From: Chitinophaga nivalis
Lineage (GTDB): Bacteria > Bacteroidota > Bacteroidia > Chitinophagales > Chitinophagaceae
Length of the DNA stretch: 64,000 nt
Direction: 5' to 3'
Assembly (NCBI RefSeq): GCF_025989125.1
Contig: NZ_JAPDNR010000001.1
Span: 7,924,087-7,988,086 of the forward strand
This document shows, piece by piece, positions 33,732 to 42,605 of the stretch. Each line of letters begins with the position of its first letter. Position 1 is the stretch's first letter. The position numbers and the translations under genes were made by a program. The notes below the pieces were generated by a model. That model saw nothing but the letters and a program-made list of their open reading frames with translations. It did no database searches and was not told where the DNA came from.

Positions 33732-35267
33732 TTAAAACTGCACCGGTTCATGTTGCACCAGGTATTCCTTGATTTTCTGCAAGTCTTTATAACGTGGGCT
33801 GTCGTCAATAAATTTAGGGAAAATAGCCCTCACTTCCTGGTAGATCTTATGAGAGAAAGCGGCCAGGCGGTCCTGACAATTCAGATAATCTACTGCCTGC
33901 AGCATGGTCATTACCTGCACAGCCAGCACTTCAAAGGTATTGTCAATCACCTTCTGTGTCATGATAGCTGCGTTACAGCCCATGCTCACAATATCCTGGT
34001 TATCGTTATTGTTAGGAATACTGTGTACATACATCGGGAAAGAGAGGGTCTGGTTTTCTGCTACCGTAGAAGTAGCCGTAAACTGTACGCCCTGCATACC
34101 GAAGTTGAAGCCCAGTTTGCCGAGGTTCATGAATGGCGGGAATTTATGATTCAGCTTATCATTCATGAGGTAATTCAGCTGCCGCTCAGACAACATGGAT
34201 AAGCGGGTAACCGCAATTTTCAGTTTGTCCATTTCCAGGGAAACATAGTCACCGTGGAAGTTTCCGCCATGAAATACGTTACCGAGATGATGATCCACTA
34301 CCGGGTTATCGCTTACGGAATTGAGTTCCTGTACCACCAGTTTTTCTGCATGTGCCAGGGTATCATAAACGGGGCCCAGGATCTGCGGCACACAGCGCAG
34401 GGAATAATATTCCTGTACTTTATCTTTAAATACTTCTTCTTCCAGTTCTTTATAAAGATGATCAGGACGATGCCGGATCATTTTGCTACCCTGCAGGATT
34501 TCCCGCATTTTAGCCGCGATGGCATTTTGTCCTTCATGCTTTTTCACGACATTGAGTTCTGCCGACAGGTGGTCATCAAATGCTTCCACGATTTCATTGA
34601 TCATGGCAGACAATATCACAGACCAACCCAATAATTTCCGGGCGTGGATCAGGTTTACCAGTCCCACACCGGTCATGGCGGATGTACCGTTGATAATGGC
34701 CAGTCCTTCTCTTACATGGATGCTGATCGGTTGCAGGTTTAACTTTGCAAATACAGATGCGGTAGGTTGGTAGGCGCCTTCATACCATACTTCCCCTTCT
34801 CCGATGAGTACCAGTGCCAGATGTGCCAGCTGTACGAGGTCGCCGCTGGCGCCTACGCCGCCATGTTCAAACACACACGGATATACGTTTTTATTGATCA
34901 GGTCTTTCAGCAGGTGTACGACTTCCGGATGAATGCCGGAGTGAGCCTGCATAAAGCTGCTCAAACGTGCTATCATCAGGCCTTTGGTCATGAGTGGCGA
35001 CATGCACTTTCCAGCACCCGAGCTGTGGCTGCGGATCAGGTTATACTGCAACTGAAAGGTATCTTCCTCACTGATGCGGTACTGTGCCATTGGGCCAAAA
35101 CCGGTGTTGATGCCATATATCAGCTTCTTAGCTGAAAACTTTTCAAGAAACAGATAACTAGCTTCAACCTGCTGTAATGCGGCTGCTTCCAACGCCAACT
35201 CTTCTCCACCCAAAAGTATCCTGTACACTTCATCCAGGGACAGCGCCTTACTACCTAGTGTGACCAT
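33732..35267 (-). CDS. HAL/PAL/TAL-family aromatic amino acid ammonia-lyase
   Basis: A 511-residue lyase. The MIO cofactor arises from the Ala-Ser-Gly in GVGASGDLVQLAHL (about 139-142). Other family residues are YGINTGFGPMA near 50 and the late NQDIVSMGCNAA. The substrate-selectivity region reads QYNLIRSHSSG, with Ser-His in place of the His-Leu of the Rhodobacter tyrosine ammonia-lyase, a form I recall from flexirubin-cluster enzymes. As first gene of a pigment operon it should convert tyrosine to 4-coumarate for the aryl-polyene starter. Histidine deamination is less likely since no hut genes are near. Confidence 0.9.
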   Translation of the reverse strand: MVTLGSKALSLDEVYRILLGGEELALEAAALQQVEASYLFLEKFSAKKLIYGINTGFGPMAQYRISEEDTFQLQYNLIRSHSSGAGKCMSPLMTKGLMIARLSSFMQAHSGIHPEVVHLLKDLINKNVYPCVFEHGGVGASGDLVQLAHLALVLIGEGEVWYEGAYQPTASVFAKLNLQPISIHVREGLAIINGTSAMTGVGLVNLIHARKLLGWSVILSAMINEIVEAFDDHLSAELNVVKKHEGQNAIAAKMREILQGSKMIRHRPDHLYKELEEEVFKDKVQEYYSLRCVPQILGPVYDTLAHAEKLVVQELNSVSDNPVVDHHLGNVFHGGNFHGDYVSLEMDKLKIAVTRLSMLSERQLNYLMNDKLNHKFPPFMNLGKLGFNFGMQGVQFTATSTVAENQTLSFPMYVHSIPNNNDNQDIVSMGCNAAIMTQKVIDNTFEVLAVQVMTMLQAVDYLNCQDRLAAFSHKIYQEVRAIFPKFIDDSPRYKDLQKIKEYLVQHEPVQF

Positions 35268-35308
35268 CTTATAATAAATTAAAATATTTATGTATGTAAA
35301 AAAGTGCC

Positions 35309-35339
35309 CAAAATTAGTATAAAGCTGGATTTATCCAAA
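35309..35339 (-). promoter_or_regulatory. Promoter of the pigment operon
   Basis: On the minus strand TTTG (35339-35336), exactly 19 bases and TAATTTTG (35316-35309) match the Bacteroidota housekeeping promoter in sequence and spacing. The start site would fall near 35302, about 35 bases before the ammonia-lyase ATG. Confidence 0.72.
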
Positions 35340-35360
35340 TAAAATACCAGCCCTTCACTA

Positions 35361-35382
35361 CGAATTACGGGTAATTACGTAT
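35361..35382. repeat. Intergenic AATTAC-type repeat unit
   Basis: CGAATTACGGGTAATTACG, partly self-complementary, in the gap before the ammonia-lyase gene promoter. Confidence 0.45.
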
Positions 35383-35421
35383 GCGATTTCTACTGCAACG
35401 ATTCGTTTTTCAAGGAAATGT

Positions 35422-36711
35422 TTATGTTTCTTCCGTTGGTGCCGGTGGTGTTACTAAAACCTTATCTATACGATGTGCATCCATATCGACAATCTCGAAA
35501 GTAAATCCTCTCCAGGCAAATTTTTCGCCTGTTTGCGGAATATGTTCCAGGTGATGCAGGACGAAACCAGCCAGGGTATCGAAGTCTTGTTCAAATTCAG
35601 TAGCCCAGTCTTCGTAATCAAATTCCTCCAGAAAATCATAAAACGGAATCTGTGCATCTACCAGCCAGGTACCATCTTCCCGTAACACCATCTCGTAATC
35701 ATCACTCTCCGCAGTTTCCGGCATATCCCCTACAATGGCCTCCAGTATATCGTTGAGCGTGATCATGCCAAGGAACGTGCCATATTCATCCACAATAAAG
35801 GCAGCATGTAAATGGGTTTCCTTAAACTTTTCCAGTACCTGGTAAGCGGTATTATTTTCCGGTACAAACAAAGGTTTTTTAATGATCTCTGACAGCTTTA
35901 CATTTTTGCCGGTTACCCCATAGAGGTCTTTGATCGTCACCAAACCACGGATGCTGTCGATCTGGCCGTCGCATACCGGATATACCGAATGCAGGCTGTC
36001 CAGGATTTTGGCATGATAGTCCGCTGCCGCTTCGTTGATATCCAACCAGGTGATATCATTGCGGTAGGTCATCAGGGAGGTGATATTACGATCCCCCAGA
36101 TGAAATACCCGTTCAATGATTTCCTGCTCTGTTTCTTCGATGGCACCGGAGGAGGTACCTTCATTGATAATGGCTTTGATCTCTTCTTCCGTAACGTGGG
36201 TATCGTTGGATTTGATATTCAATAATTTTACCAGCAGGTTGGTGGCGGCGCTTAACAACAGGATGAAGGGAAAGGTGAGCCATGACAATACCGTCATCGG
36301 TTTGGCCATGTATTTGGCAATAGATTCCGGCTTGGCCATGCCAATACGTTTAGGCAACAATTCTCCGAAAACCAGGGAGAAAAAAGTAATCACCACTACA
36401 ATCAGAATGGTGGCCAGTATACTGCTATATTGCTGAAGGGAAGGGAACGTGTTGAGCCAGGCCATTACATCGGCCTTGATACCGGAACCGGAGTAGATCC
36501 CGGTTAAAATACCGATCAGGGTAATCCCGATCTGTACCGTAGAAAGAAAGGTGTCTGGTTTGTTAGCCAGCTTTAATGCTGCTTTTGCTTTTTCATCCCC
36601 TTTATTGGCCTGATTCTCCAGCCGGATCTTCCGAGCTGACACCATTGCTATTTCCGACATCGAGAATAGGCCGTTCAGTAAAATGAGGATGATGATAATG
36701 ACGACTTCCAT
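35422..36711 (-). CDS. CorC/HlyC-type hemolysin family protein (CNNM transporter, CBS domains)
   Basis: A 429-residue protein with the usual three parts: a DUF21/CNNM membrane domain with three or four helices (residues 1-190), a CBS pair (about 205-330, with DRNITSLMTYRNDITWLD and the second IVDEYGTFLGMITLNDILEAIVGD) and a C-terminal CorC_HlyC domain (about 345-420, DTLAGFVLHHLEHIP). Family members are linked to magnesium or cobalt efflux; the name hemolysin is historical. It is the last gene of a four-gene run with the ZIP, PAP2 and methyltransferase genes. Confidence 0.9.
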   Translation of the reverse strand: MEVVIIIILILLNGLFSMSEIAMVSARKIRLENQANKGDEKAKAALKLANKPDTFLSTVQIGITLIGILTGIYSGSGIKADVMAWLNTFPSLQQYSSILATILIVVVITFFSLVFGELLPKRIGMAKPESIAKYMAKPMTVLSWLTFPFILLLSAATNLLVKLLNIKSNDTHVTEEEIKAIINEGTSSGAIEETEQEIIERVFHLGDRNITSLMTYRNDITWLDINEAAADYHAKILDSLHSVYPVCDGQIDSIRGLVTIKDLYGVTGKNVKLSEIIKKPLFVPENNTAYQVLEKFKETHLHAAFIVDEYGTFLGMITLNDILEAIVGDMPETAESDDYEMVLREDGTWLVDAQIPFYDFLEEFDYEDWATEFEQDFDTLAGFVLHHLEHIPQTGEKFAWRGFTFEIVDMDAHRIDKVLVTPPAPTEET

Positions 36712-36734
36712 AAATAGAGCCTAAAAATAATGAA

Positions 36735-37466
36735 TTATTCAAATATAAGGGTAAGAAATGCCAGCACCAATCCGGAGGCGATAGCCAGCGCCTTGCGGCC
36801 GCTGAGTTCATGATGTCTGGTGCCACTTTCGTAAAAAATAGTCGTGGAGATGTGCAGGAAAGTACCTACCACCAATGCTACCAGATATAACAGGTAATGC
36901 TGTATCACTTCAAAGCGGTTCCCCATCCATCCTGCCAGCAATGCTGCCAGTGGGGTTACCAATGCAAAGGTCACCAAAATCCGCCACAGATAAGCCTTTT
37001 TCTTATGGGCGTGCAACATAACCGTCATCAGGGTGAGGCCTTCCGGGATCTTGTGCGCCGCTACGCCCAGCATCAGCGAAGGCAGGGCTGATTTATCTTC
37101 ATACTGAAATCCCAGTGGAATCCCTTCCATGAAAGCATGGATAGACAAGCCCAGCAGCAAGGGCAGTATTGCGATATGCCGGTGATGATCGCCGGGGATA
37201 TGGGTATGCCCATGCTCCATGCCATGTGACAGCTGCTGCAGGAAAACCTGCAGGAAGAAGCCCAGCGCGATATAAATACCCGCTGCGTGTCCCAGCTCAT
37301 GAAATACTTCCGGTAACAGGTGCATGATGGTAACACCAAAAAGAAAAGCACCGGTAAAGGCCAGCAGATAGATAGAGAAGTTGGCGTGCACCCGCTTTAC
37401 CGTCATGGGTATAATCCCACCAGCAAGCGTAGCCGCCAGTATAAGTATCAGATAATTCCAGTTCAT
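36735..37466 (-). CDS. ZIP-family divalent metal transporter
   Basis: A 243-residue polytopic protein with about eight membrane helices. The conserved metal-binding helices are HAFMEGIPLGF (TM IV, about 130) and AAHKIPEGLTLM (TM V, about 157), both with the ZIP His/Glu pattern, and a His-rich loop HGMEHGHTHIPGDHHRH lies between TM III and IV. It should import zinc or related metals into the cytoplasm. Its start overlaps the PAP2 gene stop by ATGA, so the genes are coupled, although their functions need not be linked. Confidence 0.9.
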   Translation of the reverse strand: MNWNYLILILAATLAGGIIPMTVKRVHANFSIYLLAFTGAFLFGVTIMHLLPEVFHELGHAAGIYIALGFFLQVFLQQLSHGMEHGHTHIPGDHHRHIAILPLLLGLSIHAFMEGIPLGFQYEDKSALPSLMLGVAAHKIPEGLTLMTVMLHAHKKKAYLWRILVTFALVTPLAALLAGWMGNRFEVIQHYLLYLVALVVGTFLHISTTIFYESGTRHHELSGRKALAIASGLVLAFLTLIFE

Positions 37467-38041
37467 GTTGTCAGTTCAGGTTCCAGCCTGATACGGCGTT
37501 GAAAGAAACTACCGCTCAGTAACCCAATTAAAATACCCAGTATTCCTCCACCGGTAACATCCAGCGGATAGTGTACGCCTACATATACCTGTGCATATGA
37601 GATGGCAGCAGCCCAAAGGAAGAACAGCCAGGCATACCGGCCGAATGCTGATTTTAAAGTTAAGAAACAAAACGTCGCGAGCGCAAAATGGTTCGCGGCA
37701 TGGTTAGAGGTAAAGCTACCGCTCATCGGACAATATACCACCAATACACGGGCATAATGTGATACAAACGGATCCCGGCATGGCCGCAGCCTGCCGATAG
37801 ATTCTTTCAGGAATAAGCTGGTCTGATCCGCTACCCCGAAACACAGCAGGAAAAAAACAATCCAGAAAAGCCCTTTCCAGCCATAGTTGATCGTTACAAA
37901 CAGGCCAAGGAAAAGATATAAGGGGGCCCATACATATGGCTCCCGTAGAAAAGGCATCACTACATCCAGGAATGCGTTGTGCCATTGTCCGTTAATATGA
38001 AAGAATAGTCTGAGATCTCCCCGCAGGATACCTTCAAGCAT
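37463..38041 (-). CDS. PAP2-family membrane phosphatase
   Basis: A 192-residue protein with five or six membrane helices. The phosphatase motifs are KESIGRLRP (C1, about 78), FTSNHAANHFA (C2, where the usual PSGH is TSNH, about 112) and VYVGVHYPLDV (C3, about 155, catalytic His and Asp; the usual Ser-Arg before it is not present). It should dephosphorylate a lipid such as phosphatidate or undecaprenyl diphosphate outside the inner membrane. The changed C2/C3 residues are common in Bacteroidota PAP2 proteins. It starts two bases before the end of the methyltransferase gene. Confidence 0.88.
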   Translation of the reverse strand: MLEGILRGDLRLFFHINGQWHNAFLDVVMPFLREPYVWAPLYLFLGLFVTINYGWKGLFWIVFFLLCFGVADQTSLFLKESIGRLRPCRDPFVSHYARVLVVYCPMSGSFTSNHAANHFALATFCFLTLKSAFGRYAWLFFLWAAAISYAQVYVGVHYPLDVTGGGILGILIGLLSGSFFQRRIRLEPELTT

Positions 38042-38043
38042 GG

Positions 38044-38787
38044 CTATGATTTTGTAGCAACGATGACTAAACGTGGCGAACGTTGTTCATCATAGCTGTT
38101 AAAGTGATAGTCGCCGAATATTTCAGTGATACGGAGGCCCTGCCGGCTAAACATCTCCTCAAAATCTTCCCGGGTAAAAGCATTCACACTTTCCGTAAAG
38201 GAAGCCCGGCGCATTTTATCCTTATCCAGGATACTGATTTGTTTCATGAATTTCCGGTCTTTGTATTCCCGCCGGATATCAAACACGACATTCTCTTTTT
38301 CCTTTACCTCATCATAAATGAGGTGAGCCGCCACATAAGGGCTGTTCAGGTAATCCAGCACCAGCTTCCCTCCTGGTTTCAGGGCATTCCGGAGCGTGCG
38401 CAGCGCATTGTCATTATCACGGCGGGACTCGAAATATCCGAAACTGGTAAAGAAGTTAAATACCACATCAAAGTAATTGACACGGAAAGGCAGCCGCATA
38501 TCGTGCTGAAAAAAACTGAGATGGTCGTTTTCCAGCTTTTTGGCGGCATTGATGCTTTCAATGGAAAGATCTATACCGGTTACATAATAGCCTTTATCAG
38601 CCAGGTAGCTGGCATGCCGGCCCTTTCCACAGGCTACATCCAGCATTTCTGCCCCCGGAGCCGGTTGCAAATAGGCCAGTAATTTATCTATAAAAGCAGC
38701 CGCTTCCCGCTCATCCCGGTTGTTATACAACAAATGGTAATAAGGAGAATTGAACCAATCTTTAAACCAAAGTTTATCTACTTCCAT
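38044..38787 (-). CDS. Class I SAM-dependent methyltransferase
   Basis: A 247-residue methyltransferase with motif I MLDVACGKGRHASYLA (about 48-63), an acidic end of strand 2 (GIDLS) and motif II LSFFQHDMRLPF. The C-terminal half has KLVLDYLNSPYVA and ends in a beta strand. Such stand-alone proteins are widespread in Bacteroidota and their substrates are not known. It begins the four-gene run that continues with PAP2, ZIP and CorC-like genes. Confidence 0.85.
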   Translation of the reverse strand: MEVDKLWFKDWFNSPYYHLLYNNRDEREAAAFIDKLLAYLQPAPGAEMLDVACGKGRHASYLADKGYYVTGIDLSIESINAAKKLENDHLSFFQHDMRLPFRVNYFDVVFNFFTSFGYFESRRDNDNALRTLRNALKPGGKLVLDYLNSPYVAAHLIYDEVKEKENVVFDIRREYKDRKFMKQISILDKDKMRRASFTESVNAFTREDFEEMFSRQGLRITEIFGDYHFNSYDEQRSPRLVIVATKS

Positions 38788-38810
38788 AATTTATACCCCT
38801 CCGGCCACAA

Positions 38811-38851
38811 CAGCCGGCAGTAAATATATACCATATATCTCCTGCCGGCTG
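38811..38851 (-). terminator. Inverted repeat after the LTA-synthase-like gene
   Basis: Perfect ten-base arms (38811-38820 and 38842-38851) enclose a 21-base AT-rich loop that is itself partly self-complementary. No T-run follows, so it is a terminator only with reservation. Confidence 0.45.
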
Positions 38852-38866
38852 CGATTTGCCAAAAGT

Positions 38867-40885
38867 TTACTTTTTATTATTAAACATCAAATATCGCGTG
38901 CTTTCGTAAAATCCACGTGTTAAATTATCCAGGCTTTTAGCGGTGTCTGGTTGTTCTGCCCGTATATTTTTCAGCGGATTTTCCAGCAGATCGTACATGG
39001 CAGCCGCGTCTGTTTTGAAATTGATCTCATAAAGATACCGGTCACCCAGGATAGCGTAATAAGGCTGCTGGTTACGCATATAATTAATAAAGACGTATTT
39101 ATCTTTTGCCCGGGTACTGTCGAACAGATTGACCCCGAGGGTATAGTTTTTATAAGGCATACCTACCATACCGGCAACAGTCGGATAAATGTCCAGTAAA
39201 CTGCCGGGTGTGTTCACCTGTTGTGGTGCAAGGTGTTTCGGGCTATACATAAACGCCGTTACATGCACCCCGCCGGTAGCGATGTCATATTCCGGCAACG
39301 GCATGAATTTGTAGGGATTCAGCACACAGTTATGATCGCCGAAAAATACAAAGATGGTATTATCCAGGTAGCCGTCTTTCCGGGCCATATCAATCAGGTG
39401 GCCTACGTTATAATCTTCATACCGCAGGGCATTGAACTGGTCTACTGATACAAAACCGGATTGCCGGAATTTGTTCATATCCAGGTCTTTTTCCGTCACT
39501 TTTTTAAAGTCGCCGGCGCCGCTGGTAGTGGTATAAGGCGGGTGGTTATCTGCCAGCTGCAGGAACGCAACAAATGGCTTGTGCTGGTCATTATTAGCTT
39601 TAAAGATGCCACTGGCCTCTGTAATCAGATCATAATCCGATACGCCCCAAACGTCTGCTTTAGGCGATTTATACATGCCTTCTTCATAAATCCGTACACC
39701 TTCCACATTGTTGGTAAATACCGCCCGGATATTGGCCCAGTTGGTATTACCTCCCAGCAGGTACAGTTTATCATAGCCTTTGAACTGGTCCATGATAATA
39801 CGCTGGTCCAGCATCTTCGGATGCCGGCTGGCTGTTTTCACGGCGGTAATATCCGGCAGCCCGGTGGTGACACCGAATACGGTTTTAGCCGTACTGATGG
39901 CGGGTACATAGAAGTTGCGGAACAGCACCCCGCTGTCGGCCAGCCGCTGCATATGCGGCGTTGCCTGCATGGGGTTATTATACATACTGGTCACGGCGGC
40001 GCCGGTAGATTCCAGCATCACCAATACAATGTTCAATTTAGGTTTGGCCGGATCGCCTGCTACGGTGCGTACATAATTCAGTTTACTGGCCTCCAGACTG
40101 TCGACCTGCAGGTATTCCGCGATAGTCGGGTAGTACTTCCGGGTTTTCTCTTCTTCAAACGTATCGCCTTTCACGGAAAAGTTGGACACAAAGTACAGGA
40201 TAGGATTCAGTCCCAGGCTGGTGACCCCGTTATCGCGGGTGAACATGGCCTGACTCCAGCGCAGCGGGAACCAGGCGAAGTTGCCATACATACCGGCGGC
40301 CACTAATAATACCAGCCCCACGGTGTAACCGGTAAAAGGCCAGTTACGCAAATATACCGGCGCCTGTGCCGCAAATCTTTTCCAGGTATTTTTCTGCAGA
40401 CGCCACAACAGGTACATAAATACGATAATCGCCAGGGCACCCCGCACTACCGGATAACTCTGCCACACCATCCGGGCATTGTCTGCCCGTTCACCTTTGG
40501 CCAGGAACCGCAATACAGAAGGATCCAGGCGCAGGCCCAGGTAGTCATAATGCCCGAGATCCAGTATGTACAACAGGGTCAGCACCAGGTAGACGATAAA
40601 AAAGTAGATGAAGTTCGTATTACGTATAGCCTTGGAAGTAAAAAATCCGTTGCGGGCAATGAGGGCCAACAGGGCTATGGGAATGATCAGTATAAGGGTA
40701 AGCCGGATATCGAATTTTACCCCCAGGTACCAGGCCTTTGCAATCGCAGCGTTATCTGTAATGGTGGTTTTGAAGAAGAACAGGTAGAAAATGGTCCTGA
40801 ACATCAGCATCAACAGAAAAAGATAAAGCGTTTGAACAAACACATAACGAATATACCGGGGTATACTCTTCCACGAGTATTGCAT
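38867..40885 (-). CDS. LTA-synthase-family sulfatase (membrane-bound phosphoglycerol-transferase type)
   Basis: A 672-residue protein with five N-terminal membrane helices (residues about 15-235) and an extracytoplasmic alkaline-phosphatase-like domain. The metal site is seen in VLVMLESTGAA (start of the domain, about 290), the nucleophile region STAKTVFGVTTG (about 345) and the late FFGDHNC (about 515). Family members transfer phosphoglycerol or phosphoethanolamine to lipids or glycans. The ATG at 40885 is preferred because a TATATTTG box lies 35 bases before it; a frame to 41011 would include that promoter. Confidence 0.85.
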   Translation of the reverse strand: MQYSWKSIPRYIRYVFVQTLYLFLLMLMFRTIFYLFFFKTTITDNAAIAKAWYLGVKFDIRLTLILIIPIALLALIARNGFFTSKAIRNTNFIYFFIVYLVLTLLYILDLGHYDYLGLRLDPSVLRFLAKGERADNARMVWQSYPVVRGALAIIVFMYLLWRLQKNTWKRFAAQAPVYLRNWPFTGYTVGLVLLVAAGMYGNFAWFPLRWSQAMFTRDNGVTSLGLNPILYFVSNFSVKGDTFEEEKTRKYYPTIAEYLQVDSLEASKLNYVRTVAGDPAKPKLNIVLVMLESTGAAVTSMYNNPMQATPHMQRLADSGVLFRNFYVPAISTAKTVFGVTTGLPDITAVKTASRHPKMLDQRIIMDQFKGYDKLYLLGGNTNWANIRAVFTNNVEGVRIYEEGMYKSPKADVWGVSDYDLITEASGIFKANNDQHKPFVAFLQLADNHPPYTTTSGAGDFKKVTEKDLDMNKFRQSGFVSVDQFNALRYEDYNVGHLIDMARKDGYLDNTIFVFFGDHNCVLNPYKFMPLPEYDIATGGVHVTAFMYSPKHLAPQQVNTPGSLLDIYPTVAGMVGMPYKNYTLGVNLFDSTRAKDKYVFINYMRNQQPYYAILGDRYLYEINFKTDAAAMYDLLENPLKNIRAEQPDTAKSLDNLTRGFYESTRYLMFNNKK

Positions 40886-40919
40886 GTAACGTATAGCTGT
40901 TTTTTTAAAAGCGTAGCTG

Positions 40920-40927
40920 CAAATATA
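40920..40927 (-). promoter_or_regulatory. Candidate -7 box for the LTA-synthase-like gene
   Basis: The minus strand reads TATATTTG, matching TAnnTTTG, 35 bases before the preferred ATG. A -33 element is not evident. Confidence 0.5.
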
Positions 40928-40955
40928 ATGAAAAGTGTGAGGAGGTAGGCAGGGG

Positions 40956-40976
40956 AAATTACGAATGACAAATTCG
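40956..40976. repeat. Intergenic AATTAC-type repeat unit
   Basis: AAATTACGAATGACAAATTCG in the gap between the LTA-synthase-like gene and glmM; one copy is diverged. Confidence 0.4.
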
Positions 40977-41115
40977 GCCATATAGATGGAAAGGAAGCCA
41001 CAATGGGACAACCCTGTACAATTATTACATTATTTTAACCAAACTCAATATAATATTATCATCATAATACGAATGGTCATCTTTTCATAATTAGGAAATC
41101 TGAGATGGTTTTTTT

Positions 41116-41123
41116 TATATTTG
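41116..41123 (+). promoter_or_regulatory. Candidate -7 box for glmM
   Basis: TATATTTG matches TAnnTTTG and lies 23 bases before the GTG start, so the leader would be short. A -33 TTTG is not evident. Confidence 0.5.
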
Positions 41124-41145
41124 CCTTCCTTAAAAACTGAATCTT

Positions 41146-42528
41146 GTGGCACTGATCAAATCGATATCCGGCATACGCGGAACCATAGGCGGTAAGCCCG
41201 GAGAGGGACTTTCACCATTAGATGTGGTAAAATTCACAGCAGCATACGGCACCTGGCTCACGCAGCAAACAGATAACCGTAAAGTGGTAATAGGCCGTGA
41301 TGGCCGTATTTCCGGCGAAATGGTGAAAAACCTGGTAGTATCTACCCTGAACGGGTTAGGCATTGATGTAGTAGACCTTGGTTTATCTACCACGCCGACC
41401 GTTGAGTTAGCGGTTACCCTGGAAAATGCCGCCGGCGGCATCATCCTGACTGCCAGCCATAACCCGAGAGAATGGAATGCGCTGAAACTGTTGAACAGCA
41501 AAGGAGAATTCATTTCCGGAGAAGACGGCGCCCTGTTGCTGGACATCGCGGAAAGAGAAGACTTCAACTTTGCCGACGTAAATAAGCTGGGTACCTATAC
41601 ACAGGACGATTCTTATTTGCAGAAACACGTAGACCTGGTAGTAAACTATCCGCTGGTTGACGTGGAAGCCATCAGACAACGTAACTTCAAAGTAGTGGTT
41701 GATGCGGTTAACTCTACCGGCGCCCTCTTTGTTCCACCTCTGCTGAAAGCACTGGGAGTGGAAGAAGTAGAGGTATTGTTCGGGGAAGTAAACGGTAAAT
41801 TCAGCCACAACCCGGAACCACTGGCAGAAAACCTGACAGCGCTGTCCAACGAAGTCAATAAATCCAACGCCGACCTGGGCATCGCCGTAGATCCGGATGT
41901 TGACCGTCTTTGTTTTGTATGTGAAGATGGCTCCATGTTCGGGGAAGAGTATACCCTCGTAGCGGTAGCTGACTATGTACTGAGCAAAAGAAAAGGCAAC
42001 ACCGTTTCCAACATGTCGTCTACCCAGGCTCTCAAAGACGTTACCCTCAAACACGGTGGCGAATACACGCCGTCTGCTGTAGGAGAAGTAAACGTGGTAA
42101 AGAAAATGAAGGAAACCAACGCTGTAATTGGTGGAGAAGGCAATGGTGGTATCATTGTTCCGGATCTGCACTACGGCCGGGATGCCCTGATCGGTATCGG
42201 TCTTTTCCTGAGTCACCTGGCTCACAGCAAAAAAAGCATCAAAGCCCTGCGTAACAGCTATCCTGACTATTTTATCTCTAAAAATAAAATAGAACTGGAT
42301 AAAGGGGTAGATGTAAAAACCATCTTCGAAAAAATCAAAGGCAAATACAAAAACCAGCCGCTGAACACCGAAGACGGACTGAAAATTGAGTTCGACAAGG
42401 ACTGGGTACACTTACGTACCTCCAACACCGAGCCGATTATCCGTATCTATGCGGAAAGTCAGAATGAAACCACTGCCGATAATATTGCCAAAAGAATCAT
42501 GCAGGATATCAAAGAATTCATGCATTAA
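41146..42528 (+). CDS. glmM: Phosphoglucosamine mutase
   Basis: A 460-residue alpha-D-phosphohexomutase that interconverts glucosamine-6-phosphate and glucosamine-1-phosphate for cell wall precursors. The N-terminus SISGIRGTIGG, the phosphoserine loop TASHNPREWNALK (Ser about 103), the metal loop DPDVDRL (about 245) and the sugar-binding loop EGNGGII (about 330) are all present, as is the C-terminal RTSNTEPIIRIYAE phosphate site. The start is a GTG at 41146. The gene is monocistronic, with its own promoter box and a terminator at 42548-42590. Confidence 0.93.
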   Translation: MALIKSISGIRGTIGGKPGEGLSPLDVVKFTAAYGTWLTQQTDNRKVVIGRDGRISGEMVKNLVVSTLNGLGIDVVDLGLSTTPTVELAVTLENAAGGIILTASHNPREWNALKLLNSKGEFISGEDGALLLDIAEREDFNFADVNKLGTYTQDDSYLQKHVDLVVNYPLVDVEAIRQRNFKVVVDAVNSTGALFVPPLLKALGVEEVEVLFGEVNGKFSHNPEPLAENLTALSNEVNKSNADLGIAVDPDVDRLCFVCEDGSMFGEEYTLVAVADYVLSKRKGNTVSNMSSTQALKDVTLKHGGEYTPSAVGEVNVVKKMKETNAVIGGEGNGGIIVPDLHYGRDALIGIGLFLSHLAHSKKSIKALRNSYPDYFISKNKIELDKGVDVKTIFEKIKGKYKNQPLNTEDGLKIEFDKDWVHLRTSNTEPIIRIYAESQNETTADNIAKRIMQDIKEFMH

Positions 42529-42547
42529 TAGAACGGCTTATAACGAA

Positions 42548-42590
42548 ACAGCGGAGACGCAGGTAATACCTGTATCTCCGCTGTTTTATT
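42548..42590 (+). terminator. Terminator of glmM
   Basis: ACAGCGGAGA (42548-42557) pairs with TCTCCGCTGT (42575-42584), with a second inner stem (CAGGT/ACCTG), and is followed by TTTATTTTAT. Confidence 0.75.
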
Positions 42591-42605
42591 TTATATAGTT
42601 AGCTA

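Noticed and set aside
9117..35267. Presence of DarA/DarB dialkylresorcinol genes or a carotenoid pathway
   Set aside because: No DarB-type condensing enzyme or DarA-type protein is seen, and the phytoene-desaturase-like gene has no carotenoid partners.
39461..40306. Antisense frame of 281 codons within the LTA-synthase-like gene
   Set aside because: It is a mirror of a well-supported gene and has no recognisable domain.
41407..42411. Antisense frame of 334 codons within glmM
   Set aside because: It lies wholly over a conserved gene and is rich in Phe and Val as expected for a shadow frame.
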